Shown one piece after another: positions 45,365 to 54,870 of a stretch of DNA of 64,000 nt. The DNA is taken from contig CAVQNH010000015.1 in the NCBI GenBank assembly GCA_963713815.1, forward strand, positions 62,001 through 126,000, in the 5' to 3' direction. Made by a program: the position numbers and the translations under genes. The notes under the pieces were generated by a model. It saw only the letters and a list, made by a program, of their open reading frames with translations. It was not told the origin of the DNA and did not search any database. Source of the stretch: RYN-230 sp963713815. GTDB lineage: Bacteria; Actinomycetota; Actinomycetes; Streptosporangiales; Streptosporangiaceae. Numbering within the stretch: the stretch's first letter is position 1; each line of letters begins with the position of its first letter.

Positions 45365-46833
45365 CTATTCGTCGGCGACGATGGAGCCAACGCGCTCTCC
45401 CAGCCCCGGGTCACGCCGGGTCAGCACGGCGGCGTAGATCACGGAAACAATCAAGATCCCCAGCGCGACGTAGGGGAACCAGCTGTAGGGCGCCGCCTGC
45501 CCGGGCTTGGACAGGTAGTACACGGGGACGGCGATCGCGATCATCCCGAGGACCGGCAGCACCGCGTGCTTGATCACGTTGAACTCGGCCGGGCGGTACT
45601 TCCGGTAGTAGAACGGCAGGGCCAGGTTGGCCAGGAAGTACACGACCAGCACCAGGATCGTGCCCATCGTGCCGGACTCGTCGAAGTAGGTCAGCCCGTC
45701 CATGCTGCCGCTGTGCCCGAAGATCAGGTGGCCGAGCGCCCACACGGCGATGATCGGCTGGCGATCCCGACGAAGGTGAAGATGGCGTTCCTCGGCACCT
45801 GCCGGGACGGCTCCACCCGGCCGATCCAGCGCGGCAGCAGGCCCTCGCGGCCGGCGTTGAAGATCAGCCGGGCCTGCGAGTTCACCGCCGCGATGAGCAC
45901 GCCCAGGGTGGAGGTCAGCCCGGCCAGGTAGGCGAAGAAGGCCAGGCTGGCCGCGGCGCCGTGGGCGACGGTGATGAACGGGACCAGGATCGACGGGCTG
46001 GTCAGCTTGGCCTCGTTGTAGCCGAAACCGGTGACCGTGGCGTAGGCGAACAGGAGGTAGCTGACCGCCATCAGCGCGATGGACAGGAACACCGCCCGCG
46101 GCACGTTGCGCCGCGGGTTACCGGTTTCCTCGGCCAGCGCGGCCGAGTTCTCCCAGCCGATGAACAGGTAGATGGCGAGCGGGAAGCCCGCCGCCAGGCC
46201 GCTGAAGCCGTTGTGGATGTTGTGCGGCTCGAACGGCGCGACGCTCAGGTGGGCGCCGTTCTTGACCAGCAGCACGACGGAGACGACGACCAGGACCAGC
46301 ATCTCGAAACCGAAGAAGAAGCCCGCGAGCTTGGTCGACACGCCGACCCCGCGGAGCATCATCGTCACGGCGCCCGCGGTGAGCACGATGGACAGGATGA
46401 TCCACGGGATGTTCCAGCCCAGGTAGTACGACAGCGTGTAACCCAGGAACCAGCCGGAGACGACGAGCACCGACGAGATCGCGATGATGTACCCCGCCCC
46501 GCAGAGCAACGCGGTCGTCACGGCGCTGGTGCCGCCGAAGGTCTTGCCGACGAAGGTGATGAACCCGCCGGTGGACGGCTGGGCCCGGGAGAACTGGGAC
46601 AGCGTGTTGCCCAGCAGCGCGATGGCGATGGCGGCCGCGACGATGGTCAGCGGTGCGCCGATGCCCGCCGTGATGACGATGAGGCCGAAGCTGAAGAAGA
46701 AGCTGTAGGCCGGGCCGATGTTCGCCATCGTCGAGGCCGAGATGTCCACCAGGCCGAGCGCGCCCCGGTGCAGCCGCTCCGCCGACTCCGGCGCCTTGGT
46801 TTCTGAGAACGGAGTAGAAGCCATCTCGCTCAT
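45365..46833 (-). CDS. APC-superfamily amino acid permease, frameshifted near 45763
   Basis: About 490 residues and twelve hydrophobic helices. The N-terminal helix has IGPAYSFFFSFGLIVITAGIGAPL; the conserved unwound region and YLFIGWENSAALAEETGNPRRNVPRAV are typical of APC amino acid/amine permeases. After FTFVGIA the frame runs into a stop at 45724, while the adjacent frame continues PIIAVWALGHLIFG through the last three helices to 45365; one missing base near 45763 accounts for this. ATG 46833 follows AAGGGG and is preferred to the upstream start. The substrate is unknown; closeness to the transhydrogenase hints at an amino or hydroxy acid such as a GABA-related compound. Confidence 0.86.
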
Positions 46834-46898
46834 GTCCACCCCTTGATCGGTGGCCAGACCGTAACTCACCGGCAACTATCAGCACAAGATTGTTTAAT

Positions 46899-47762
46899 TC
46901 ACGAAACGATGTCCTTTTTCGCGAACCGCCGAAAGGCCAGCGCGAGGAGCACGATCCCATAGCACGTGCACACCGAGGCGCCCTCGAGCATGCCGCCCCA
47001 GGTGATCTGCGGCTGCACGGCGTCCAGCCAGGCGAACTGCCAGTGCGACGGGAGGATCTCCCGCCAGGAACCGAGCGCGGTGACCTGGTCCAGGATGGCG
47101 GACAGGATCATCAGGCCCACGGCCCCGCCCACGGCGCCCAGCGGGGAGTCGGTGGACACCGAGAGCAGGAACGCGATGCCGGCCACCGCGATCTCGGTGA
47201 CCAGCACGTACCCCAGGACGATGAGCATCCGGGCCACGGCCTGGCTAATGGGCAGCTGCACCCCGGTGCCCGGCAGCCGCAGCGGATGCCAGCCGAACGC
47301 GGCCGTGCCGGCCACCAGGGACATCACCGGCAGCGTGACCACCCCGATCGTGGCGTAGGCCAGCGCCACGGCCAGCTTCTGGCGCAGCAGCCGGGCCCGC
47401 GGCACCGGCGCGGCCAGCAGGTAGCGCAGGGACGACCAGCTCGCCTCACTGGCCACCGTGTCCCCGCAGAACAGCGCGACCACCACGACGAGCAGGAAGC
47501 CGGCCGAGACGAACAGGCTGAACGCCGCGAAGTTGAGGCCGCCCTGGGTGGCCACGGTGACCAGTCCCGTTGTCCCGCTGCCCGCCGAGGGCGGCCCGCT
47601 GAGCTCGAACGCGGCGACCAGGATCCAGGGCAGCGCGAGCAGCACCGCGAAGGCCACGATGGTCCGCCAGCGGCGGAGCTGGCGGACGAACTCGACCCGG
47701 AACGGCAGCGTGCGATGAGGGCTGTAGCCGGGGGCATTCTGGTGCGTCGTCGCGGCCATCAT
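46899..47762 (-). CDS. ABC-2-type transporter permease
   Basis: 287 residues with six hydrophobic helices (the first around residue 35, a large loop with SELSGPPSAGS-like sequence, then pairs to residue 275) and SEASWSSLRYLLAAPVPRARLLRQKL, a pattern of ABC-2 export permeases. It starts within the stop of the ATPase gene (ATGA-type overlap at 47759-47762), so the two form one transporter. Likely cargo is a lipid, drug or peptide; it cannot be told which. Confidence 0.88.
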   Translation of the reverse strand: MMAATTHQNAPGYSPHRTLPFRVEFVRQLRRWRTIVAFAVLLALPWILVAAFELSGPPSAGSGTTGLVTVATQGGLNFAAFSLFVSAGFLLVVVVALFCGDTVASEASWSSLRYLLAAPVPRARLLRQKLAVALAYATIGVVTLPVMSLVAGTAAFGWHPLRLPGTGVQLPISQAVARMLIVLGYVLVTEIAVAGIAFLLSVSTDSPLGAVGGAVGLMILSAILDQVTALGSWREILPSHWQFAWLDAVQPQITWGGMLEGASVCTCYGIVLLALAFRRFAKKDIVS

Positions 47763-48610
47763 TCGCTCTCCGGTCCCCCGATCAGCGCCAGGAAGGCGTC
47801 TTCGAGCCGGCGGCCCGGGCCGACCCGGTCCACCGGGATCCCGGCCCCGACCAGGGCCGCGACCACCGCGGACGGGGCGACCCCGTTGGGATGCACGACG
47901 ACGCCGTCCGGATGCGGTTCCGCCGCCGCGATGCCGGCCAGGTCACGCAGCACGGTGACCGCCCGCTGCGCCTGGGAAGTGCCCACGACCAGGGCCGCGC
48001 CGTCGCCGGTGATCTCGGTGACCGGGCCCGCCGCGAGGCCGCGGCCGTGGTGCATGACGACCAGGTGGGTGCAGGTCTGCTCGACCTCGCCGAGCAGGTG
48101 GCTGGACAGGATGACGGTCCGGCCCGCTGCCGCGTAACCCAGCAGGACGTCGCGCATCTCCCTGATCTGCGGCGGGTCCAGGCCGTTCATCGGCTCGTCA
48201 AGGACCAGCAGGTCGGGCAGGCCGAGCATGGCCTGGGCGATGGCCAGCCGCTGGCCCATTCCCCGGGAGTAGGACCGCACCCGGCGGTCGAGGGCAGCGC
48301 CGAGCCCGGCGATCCGCAGGACCTCGTCGAGGTGCGCCCCGGCGGCGGGCCGCCCGGTCGCCCGCCAGTACAGGTCCAGGTTGGCCCGGCCGGACAGGTG
48401 CGGCAGGAAGCCCGGGCCTTCCACGAATGACCCCAGCCTGGACAGTGCGGGCGCGCCGGGCCGGACCTCCTGGCCGAAGATCTTGATCGTCCCGGCATCC
48501 GGGTAGACCAGGCCCATCAGCGCGCGCAGCGTGGTCGTCTTCCCGGCACCGTTCGGCCCCAGGAGGCCGAGGATCTGGCCCGGCTCCACCCGCAGCGACA
48601 GCCCGTCCAC
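47759..48610 (-). CDS. ABC-2 transporter ATP-binding domain; 5' end probably fused to the upstream hydrolase
   Basis: Walker A GPNGAGKTTTLRAL, Q-loop region, signature YSRGMGQRLAIAQAM, Walker B LLVLDEPMNGLDPP and the H-loop ILSSHLL make a complete ATPase, closest to drug/antibiotic-export ATPases. From 48610 upstream, the same frame reads DPSVPLEITGLTKRYRDGQLA, the usual ABC N-terminus, but contains no ATG, GTG or TTG before an in-frame stop at 48710-48712. The protein therefore either starts at an unusual codon or continues from the hydrolase reading frame through an indel near 48690. The coordinate given is the first ordinary start codon and lacks about 20 native residues. Confidence 0.85.
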   Translation of the reverse strand: MDGLSLRVEPGQILGLLGPNGAGKTTTLRALMGLVYPDAGTIKIFGQEVRPGAPALSRLGSFVEGPGFLPHLSGRANLDLYWRATGRPAAGAHLDEVLRIAGLGAALDRRVRSYSRGMGQRLAIAQAMLGLPDLLVLDEPMNGLDPPQIREMRDVLLGYAAAGRTVILSSHLLGEVEQTCTHLVVMHHGRGLAAGPVTEITGDGAALVVGTSQAQRAVTVLRDLAGIAAAEPHPDGVVVHPNGVAPSAVVAALVGAGIPVDRVGPGRRLEDAFLALIGGPESE

Positions 48611-48709
48611 CGCCAGCTGGCCATCCCGGTAACGCTTGGTGAGGCCGGTGATTTCCAGCGGGACGGAAGGATCGCCGGCTCCGCGGGCTGGGGCTTCGGG
48701 GGCCGGGGC

Positions 48710-48784
48710 TCAGGGACCGCCGCCTCAGGGACCGCCGCCTCAGGGACCGCCGCCTCAGGGACCGCCGCCTCAGGGACCGCCGCC
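48710..48784. repeat. Five exact tandem copies of a 15-bp unit
   Basis: TCAGGGACCGCCGCC repeats five times without error from 48710 to 48784. On the minus strand one frame reads (AAVPE) repeated, a flexible acidic linker; the second frame reads RRSLR and the third has stops. It lies between the hydrolase membrane segment and the ABC ATPase domain. Confidence 0.95.
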
Positions 48785-50719
48785 CCGGGGGCCGGGGCGG
48801 CGGCGGGGCCGTGCCGGGCCGGGACGGGACCGCGCGCGGGCGCCTCCGGGGCCGGGCCAGCAGGATGACCGCCGCGGCGGCCAGGGCCGCGAGCGGCGCG
48901 GCCCAGGTCCACCACGGGACGCCGCCACCGGTGATCCGCAGCGCCGGATCCGACGGCACGGACAGGCCCGGGCCGGCCAGCGCCACCCGGTAGGCCGCGG
49001 CCGCCCCCGGAGTGGCGTACCCGAAATCGGTACTGGTCAGCACCAGGCGGAGCCGGTGCCCCGCGGCGAACTGATAGTCCATCGCGGGCAGCGTCACGGT
49101 CACCATCCGGCCCGCGGCCGCCCCGGTCACCCGGACCGGCGCGGCCAGCTGGAACGGCAGCGTGGCGTTGCCCGCCTGATCGACGTCGTACACCTCGGCG
49201 AACACGGTGATGTCCGCGGCGCCGCTGACCCGGATCCGGACGCTGGCCGAGCCGGTCTGCTGCAGCGGTGCGGCCAGCGGGGCCGAGGTGAACGCGGCGC
49301 TCTCGCCCGGCATGGCCAGGCTCACGCCCAGGCTGCCCGGGCTCGCACTGCCCGTGCCCGGGTCCCCGGCGGCCAGGCCCGGCAGCCCTGACATGGACGG
49401 CGGCGCGCCGCCGGGCGGGTTGACGATGGTCTGCGCGGGCCCGCGCAGCCGGACCGCGGTGCGCCTGGTCCCGGCCAGGCCGGGGTACCGCGGTGCGGTG
49501 GCCACACCGAGCACCTCGTTGCCGCTGGACGGGTCGTAGCCCAGGTCCCGGGTGACCGCGAAGGCGGGCTGGCCGGTGGGCACGGACTCACCCGGACGCC
49601 CAGCGTGATCCGCCCTGGACCAGGGATGACGGACCTTCAGCCAGCGGTCGAACCATTCCGTGGTGAGCTGGGTTATCCGGCTGGTCTCCTGGTTCCCGCC
49701 GTCGTGGCCCCCCGCGAACCACACCATGTCCACCGGCGCGCCGTTGCGCCGGATGGCCTGGTAGTTGCCGTCGGCCTGGTCCAGGCCGAAGAGGGAGTCG
49801 TCCTCACCCTGGATCAGCAGCGTGGGGGCGTCGATCCGGCTGGCCACGCTGGACGGGCTGGAGCGCTCGAGCAGGGAGACGGCCTGCGGGGTGGCCCGCC
49901 CCTGGGTGGCCACCTGCTGGTACATGGCGCAGAGCGGGGGCAGGAAGCGGCCGCACAGGCCGGCGGAGACGGCGGCTGACCCGGTGGCTGGCGCGGCGCC
50001 CGGCCGGGGTACCGCCCCCGCACCGGCCGCCGCACGGCCGCCCCGGCCGACGGCCCGGGCCCCGCGGTGCCCTGGGTGAAGAGCAGCCCGGCCCACTGCT
50101 TCTTGAACACGCCGCCGGCCGGGCCGCCTCCGGCCGCGTCGGGGAACAGCGCGCTGGCCAGGTTGTACCAGGTGGCCTGCGGGACGATCGCGTCGATCCG
50201 GTGGTCGTAGGCGGCGGCGAGCAGCGCGATGGCGCCGCCATACGACGCGCCCGTGATGCCCACCCGCGGATCCCCCGGCCCGTCCAGCATGACCCGGGGC
50301 TGCCGGGCCAGCCAGCTGACCAGCTGCTCGACGTCCTGAACCTCATAGTCGGGTGAGTCGAGGGCGACCTGCCCGGTGGACCGGCCGAACCCCCGGGCCG
50401 ACCAGGTGAGCACCGCGAAGCCGGCCCGGGCGAGCTGCTCGGCCTCCGGCCGGACCGCGTCCTTGGTCTCCCCGAACCCGTGCGCGAGCAGGATCGCCGG
50501 TACCCGGCCGCCGCCGGGCGGGGTGAAGAACGTGGCGTCCAGCGAGACGTGCTGGCTGCCGCCCGGCCCGTCGGTCACCGCGATCCGCACTGCCCGCGCG
50601 GTGACCGGCACCGGCTGGCGGAGCACCACGACCGCCGCGACGAGCACGGCCACGGCCAGGCCGGCGGCCACCGCCAGCGCGCCGAGCTTGCGCCCGCGCC
50701 GGCGGCTGAGAAAATCCAT
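48710..50719 (-). CDS. S15/CocE-type alpha/beta hydrolase with membrane segments, multiply frameshifted
   Basis: About 670 residues assembled over two frames. A first transmembrane helix (residues 12-33) places the enzyme outside the membrane. The alpha/beta hydrolase domain has HGFGETKD, the nucleophile elbow GITGASYGGAIA with Ser, the acid in IQGEDDSLFGL and the His in AGGHDGG. A C-terminal jelly-roll domain as in X-Pro dipeptidyl peptidases (VTVTLPAMDYQFAAGHRLRLVL) precedes a second helix (AAPLAALAAAAVILLA). The N-terminal part breaks near 50050-50080, and a second break near 48830 leads into the (AAVPE) repeat. It probably continues into the ABC ATPase as one protein. It is likely an exported peptidase or esterase. 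Confidence 0.78.
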
Positions 50720-50809
50720 GACTGGGACGGTAGCAACGCGGCCGGGGTAGTCCGGGGCCGGTCACAGTGAGTTCTCAGCAAGGCCGGGTCCCAGCACGGA
50801 AGGCGGACC

Positions 50810-51451
50810 ATGCGCACGGACAGGCTCGCGGGCACCCCGGGGCGGCTCCGCTCCTTCGACCCGGCCCGCGTGGCCGACCTGGAATTCCGGGCCTGGGTCG
50901 GCTACTACCTGCGCGACTGGCCAGGAGTACTGCGGGCCTCGATCGGCCTGGTCCGGGAGGGCTTCGGGATGGACTGGGTGCGGACCCTGCACGGCGCCTG
51001 GCTGGTGCTGCGGGCCAACCAGCTCTGGGCCCCCGAAGACAACGACCCGGACGGCGCACGGCGGTGCATGCGCCGCTTCTACGGCCTGCTGAAGATCAGC
51101 TACGGCCAGCCGAGGGACGTGGCCGAAGCGGCCCGCCTGGAGGTGGACTGGTGGCGCGTGCACCGGGAGCGCCAGCACGCCGCGCAGCCCATGGGCGGGC
51201 AGCCCACGGGTGGGCAGCCCACCGGGGGTGACCCGGACGAACTGGTCGGAGCGCTCACCCGGCTGTACACCTTCCTCTACGACGAGCCGGAAGCCGCGGT
51301 CCGCCCCGCGGCCGTGTACCGCACCGAGGCCATGGATCTCTCCGATCAGTGGGTGGCCGAGGGCTGCCGCCGGGACAGCCCGCTGCTGGCCCGGGAGCAC
51401 GCGGCCCTGGTCCGCTCCTACGCGGCCCTGCTGGCCGCCGTGCACCACTGA
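50810..51451 (+). CDS. Conserved actinobacterial protein of unknown function
   Basis: 213 residues, mostly helical, no signal or membrane helix. Conserved-looking patches are DLEFRAWVGYYLRDWPGVLRAS, WVRTLHGAWLVLRANQLWAP and ARRCMRRFYGLLKI; similar proteins occur in actinobacteria but I know no function. A Gly/Gln/Pro/Thr insertion (repeated GGQPT) near residues 128-140 is encoded by short tandem repeats. ATG 50810 follows GGAAGGCGGACC. The gene is divergent from the hydrolase with 90 bases between them. Confidence 0.75.
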   Translation: MRTDRLAGTPGRLRSFDPARVADLEFRAWVGYYLRDWPGVLRASIGLVREGFGMDWVRTLHGAWLVLRANQLWAPEDNDPDGARRCMRRFYGLLKISYGQPRDVAEAARLEVDWWRVHRERQHAAQPMGGQPTGGQPTGGDPDELVGALTRLYTFLYDEPEAAVRPAAVYRTEAMDLSDQWVAEGCRRDSPLLAREHAALVRSYAALLAAVHH

Positions 51452-51994
51452 GCGCCGGCCCGGCCCGGGATCCCCCGGGGCGCGCATCCCCGGGGCCGCG
51501 TATCCCAGGCGCTCCCCTCCGGCCGGGCTACTGGGCCCCCCTGACCCGCAGCCGCGACCGGCCCCGCGCGGCCCGGTGCCGCGATTGTCCTGGAAATTGC
51601 TAACCCCGTCCCTTGCATCACGCGGGGCGCGATGTAGGTTTGATCCAATGCCATGACTCCTGTCCATGGTGTTGATGTGAGTGATTGTCTTTACTGGGCC
51701 GTCGGCGCGTCACCGCTGGCGGCCCGGTGTCATGTCATGGGACCAAGCCTGTCCCCGTCGAGGCTTGGTGATCTCACTGGCCATTACGGCGGCCCCCGCG
51801 GGCGGCCCGGGCCGCCCCAGCGGATCCCGGCCGCGGGTCCTGATGCGCATACCGCGCCAGGCGCGAGGCCGGCCAGGGGGAAGAGGCCAGAGGCACAAGG
51901 CGGGAGAACCCTCTGGTTACTCCGCCTGGCCATCATGTGCGCCCTCCTGCACTCGGCGGGCCTCTTTTCAATTGAACGGCACTAGAGTTATAAG
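51452..51994. other. Intergenic region without a supportable gene
   Basis: The first 150 bases contain imperfect CCCCGGGGCGCGCAT-type repeats. The rest includes an open frame at 51653-51985, but its translation is low-complexity and unlike any family, so I leave it out. The last 50 bases become AT-richer as the regulator promoter region begins. Confidence 0.6.
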
Positions 51995-52029
51995 TGCAAG
52001 ATGCAGTGCAGATTGCACGGCTGCTTGCA
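51995..52029. promoter_or_regulatory. Nested symmetric inverted repeats upstream of the XRE regulator
   Basis: The outer arms TGCAAG (51995-52000) and CTTGCA (52024-52029) and inner arms GTGCA (52006-52010) and TGCAC (52014-52018) share one axis, with equal 5-base spacers on both sides and a 3-base centre. The symmetry suggests an operator for a dimeric regulator, most simply autoregulation by the XRE protein whose start lies 89 bases downstream. A second small inverted repeat (TGGGG 52033-52037 with CCCCA 52049-52053) follows. Confidence 0.6.
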
Positions 52030-52117
52030 ATGTGGGGTTCACTTAAAGCCCCACCAGGAACTACGCTCTATGAGAGTCACACCGCCGCCGACCTCCAGCG
52101 GCCGGGGAGATGAACAG

Positions 52118-52990
52118 ATGCCCGATATAGGCGGCCAGTCGGTCCGGCGACGGCGCCTGGCGGCGGAACTGCGCCGACTGCGGGAACGAACCGGGCTGAC
52201 CGGAGATCAGGTTGCCGAGCGCCTGGACTGGTCGGGCTCCAAGATCAGCCGTATCGAGCTGAACCGGATCGGCGTCAAACTCAGCGACCTGACCAAACTG
52301 CTGGACCTCTACGGCGTCAGCCCGGCCCACCGCGAAGATCTCCAGGCCCTGGCCCAAGAGTCAAGCCAGGCCGGGCGGCTAGAGTCCGCGACAGCAGGGT
52401 TGCCTGCGAACTACACCGATTACCTCGCCGCGGAGAATGAGGCCCAGTCCATCTGGAACTGGAATCCGTTCGCTATTCCAGGGCTGCTGCAGACCGAGGC
52501 ATACGCGCGAGTGGTGCACCGGGCGTTTCAGTCGATGTTCAGGCTTCCCCCGGGCGATGCGGAGCGGCGTATAGAAATCCGCCGTGTGCGACAGCAACTT
52601 CTGAGCCGTAATCCGCCACCGGATCTCTCCGTGGTAATCGACGAATCAGTTCTGCACCGGAACTTCGGCGGCAAAGCGGTCATGCGAGAGCAACTGCTAC
52701 GCCTGACCGAACTCTCCCAGCTGCCTAATGTGCAGATCCTGGTATTCCCACTTGATGGCGAGCATACCGTCACCCCAGGGCCGTTCTCGTACATGCAATT
52801 CCTGCAGATTCATGCTATACCGCTGCACGATATTGTGGCCGTGGAGCACCTGACTGGCAGCTACTACCTGGAAGACGAGGAGCAGACGTTCCAGTACCGG
52901 GTGAGCTTCGAATGGCTGGCCGAAAACTCACTCACGCCCGAACAGACCAGCGATCTCATTACGGAGGCCGTGCGCGGCACCTGGAGCTGA
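52118..52990 (+). CDS. XRE-family regulator with Scr1/DUF5753 ligand domain
   Basis: 290 residues. The N-terminal helix-turn-helix (residues about 10-65) includes LRRLRERTGLTGDQVAERLDWSGSKISRIEL in outline; the remainder is the DUF5753 domain with ENEAQSIWNWNPFAIPGLLQTEAYAR and VIDESVLHRNFGG. Such regulators are usually encoded beside a DUF397 protein and control development or antibiotic genes in actinobacteria, where the pair behaves somewhat like a toxin-antitoxin or switch. GGGGAG precedes ATG 52118 by 9 bases. Codon use is noticeably less GC-biased than the neighbours, suggesting separate ancestry. Confidence 0.92.
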   Translation: MPDIGGQSVRRRRLAAELRRLRERTGLTGDQVAERLDWSGSKISRIELNRIGVKLSDLTKLLDLYGVSPAHREDLQALAQESSQAGRLESATAGLPANYTDYLAAENEAQSIWNWNPFAIPGLLQTEAYARVVHRAFQSMFRLPPGDAERRIEIRRVRQQLLSRNPPPDLSVVIDESVLHRNFGGKAVMREQLLRLTELSQLPNVQILVFPLDGEHTVTPGPFSYMQFLQIHAIPLHDIVAVEHLTGSYYLEDEEQTFQYRVSFEWLAENSLTPEQTSDLITEAVRGTWS

Positions 52991-53013
52991 CCTCACGCCC
53001 AGGCGTTCCCGGG

Positions 53014-53298
53014 TTAACCGAGCCCGAACGTACCTGCCCGCACCCGCGCCACGAAGGCTGCCCACTCGGCACTGCTCAGGCGCAGGACAGGCCCGGAGCC
53101 GTGGGCCTTGGAGTCTCGCACACCAACCTGGCCCGGACTGAGAACGGCCACTTCGACACAATCCCCGTTGTACCCGCTGTATGAGCTTTTGCGCCAGGCC
53201 GGACCTCCGGCCGAGTAAGGAGCCAGCCGTTGCCGAGGCTCGGCGCCGCTGTCCCGTCTGGCGTGGCCCTGATGTGAACTCTCTGCCGACTCGGCCAC
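53014..53298 (-). CDS. DUF397 domain protein, convergent partner of the XRE gene
   Basis: 94 residues. Residues 34-94 contain the DUF397 signature: AWRKSSYSGYNGDCVEVAVL, then VGVRDSKAHGSGPVLRLSSAEWAAFVARV in outline. DUF397 proteins bind or counteract their partner XRE/DUF5753 regulators. Here the gene is on the opposite strand and meets the regulator tail to tail, 23 bases apart; usually both are on the same strand. GTG 53298 is the first start in the frame and gives a 33-residue extra N-terminus; a shorter native start was not evident. Confidence 0.85.
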   Translation of the reverse strand: MAESAESSHQGHARRDSGAEPRQRLAPYSAGGPAWRKSSYSGYNGDCVEVAVLSPGQVGVRDSKAHGSGPVLRLSSAEWAAFVARVRAGTFGLG

Positions 53299-53657
53299 GG
53301 TTCCTCATGACTCTCCGGCCCCTGGCGCACGCCGCCTGGGGCCTCATTAGGTCTACGGTTGGGGCCACGGCAGGAACGTCTTCCGGCATCGGCCGGCCTG
53401 CCATGACAGGCAGTAAGTTATCGGCTCGGCCGCGGGTGCGGGCGGTAATGGGACAAGAAGGCGACGGCGTGTTGCGGCAATTTCCAGGGGTCGTGACCTG
53501 AAGTGCAGTTTTGCCTGATCTGAGCGTTTTACCGCTTTGCCGCTACGCTACGTATACCAGGTGACAGCGGATCGGCAGTTTCCCGCACGTCACTCAGAAT
53601 TAACTAAGCAATGGCTTGAGTAAGGGCCGGGGTGCGGCCCGGGTCAGCCCCGGATGC
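53299..53657. other. Intergenic region without a recognisable gene
   Basis: 359 bases between the DUF397 gene and the MetE-like gene stop. An AT-richer stretch around 53500-53620 may hold promoter elements for DUF397, but I can find no clear consensus, terminator or RNA. Confidence 0.5.
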
Positions 53658-54776
53658 TCAGCCCCAAACGTCGGCGGCCACCTTGACGATGAGCTCGAGC
53701 TTGGCCACTTCGTCGTCGTAGGTCAGCGCGTTGCCCTCGACCGTGGAGGAGAATCCGCACTGGCCCGACAGGCACAGCTGCTCCAGCGGCACGAACCGCG
53801 CCGCCTCGTCGATCCGCCGCTTCAGGTCGTCCGGGTTCTCCAGCCTGCCAACCTTCGTGGTGACCAGCCCGAGCACCACCATCTTCCCGGGCGGCACGAA
53901 CCGCAGCGGCTCGAAGCCGCCGGACCGCTCGTCGTCGAACTCCAGGAAGAAGCCGTCCACGTCCAGGTCACCGAACAGTGCCTCGGCCACGAAGTCGTAG
54001 CTGCCCGACGCCGCCCACGAGGACTGGAAGTTGCCCCGGCACAGGTGGGTGGTCACGGCCATGCCCTCGGGCTTGCCGGCCAGCGCCGCGTTGACCTGCT
54101 TGATGTAGCGCAGGTGCAGGTGCTCGGCGTCGTCGCCGCGGGCGGCGATCTCGGCCCGCTGCACGGGATCGTTCAGGTAGGCCAGGCTGGTGTCGTCGAA
54201 CTGGAGGTAGGTGCAGCCCAGTGCGGCCAGGCGGGCCACCTCGTCGGCGTAGGCCGCGGCCAGGTCGGTCCAGAACTCCTCGACGTCCGGGTACACGGCC
54301 GGGTCGATCATGGCCGGGCCGCCCCGGTAGTGGACCATGTTCGGCGACGGGATCGTCTGCTTGGGCACGGCCGTCGTCACGACCGACTTCAGGTACTCGA
54401 AGTCCGGGCCGAAGATCGTGTGGTCCAGGCCGACCCTGCGGTTCACGGCGAGCGCGGCCGGGGTGTACTCGATGTCCCCGGCCGGGTTGTGGAACTTGAC
54501 CGACAGGTTCCCCGGGGCCTGGCCGATCCCGCCCAGCTGATAGATGAAATCCATGTGCCACGAGGCGCGGCGGAACTCGCCGTCCGTGGCCGACTGCAGG
54601 CCCACGTTCTCCTGCATCCTCACCACGTCGGCGATGGCGGCGTCCTCGGTGGCCCGCAGCTGCTCAGCCGGGATCCGCCCGGCCGCGAACTCCTCCCGGG
54701 CCGCCAGCAGCCCGGCCGGCCGGAGCAGGCTGCCCACGTGGTCGGCGCGAAATGGCGGCGTGGTGCGAGCGCTCAT
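53658..54776 (-). CDS. MetE-C-terminal-like (cobalamin-independent methionine synthase II family) protein
   Basis: 372 residues with the TIM-barrel of the MetE catalytic half: RADHVGSLLRPAGLLAAREEF, TDGEFRRASWHMDFIY, the zinc-site region THLCRGNFQSS, and CLSGQCGFSSTVEGN near the C-terminus with a second Cys. Proteins of this short class are single-domain and many do not make methionine; they demethylate or transfer methyl groups to other thiols. It follows the molybdenum hydroxylase genes on the same strand with 84 bases between, so a shared degradation pathway is plausible. The substrate is unknown. Confidence 0.85.
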   Translation of the reverse strand: MSARTTPPFRADHVGSLLRPAGLLAAREEFAAGRIPAEQLRATEDAAIADVVRMQENVGLQSATDGEFRRASWHMDFIYQLGGIGQAPGNLSVKFHNPAGDIEYTPAALAVNRRVGLDHTIFGPDFEYLKSVVTTAVPKQTIPSPNMVHYRGGPAMIDPAVYPDVEEFWTDLAAAYADEVARLAALGCTYLQFDDTSLAYLNDPVQRAEIAARGDDAEHLHLRYIKQVNAALAGKPEGMAVTTHLCRGNFQSSWAASGSYDFVAEALFGDLDVDGFFLEFDDERSGGFEPLRFVPPGKMVVLGLVTTKVGRLENPDDLKRRIDEAARFVPLEQLCLSGQCGFSSTVEGNALTYDDEVAKLELIVKVAADVWG

Positions 54777-54825
54777 GATTCTCCCGTGCGTCGAAATCCT
54801 GTCCTTGGAATCAGCCTGCCTGGGC

Positions 54826-54870
54826 CGTGCTCAAACAACCGTGCTTCAAACACCCGTGCTTCAAACAACC
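54826..54870. repeat. Three tandem 14-16 bp units between hydroxylase and MetE-like genes
   Basis: CGTGCTCAAACAAC (54826-54839), CGTGCTTCAAACACC (54840-54854) and CGTGCTTCAAACAACC (54855-54870). The last unit contains the stop codon of the FAD-subunit gene. Confidence 0.9.

Noticed and set aside
48710..48784. Regular repeats as a possible CRISPR array
   Set aside because: The 15-bp units are contiguous with no spacers; they form a coding linker. The other tandem arrays also lack spacers, and no cas genes are present.
51653..51985. 110-codon plus-strand frame before the XRE gene
   Set aside because: Its sequence is unlike any family, shows no convincing ribosome site, and lies in a repeat-containing intergenic stretch.
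53181..53501. 106-codon plus-strand frame opposite DUF397
   Set aside because: It is antisense to a clear DUF397 domain and has no recognisable features.
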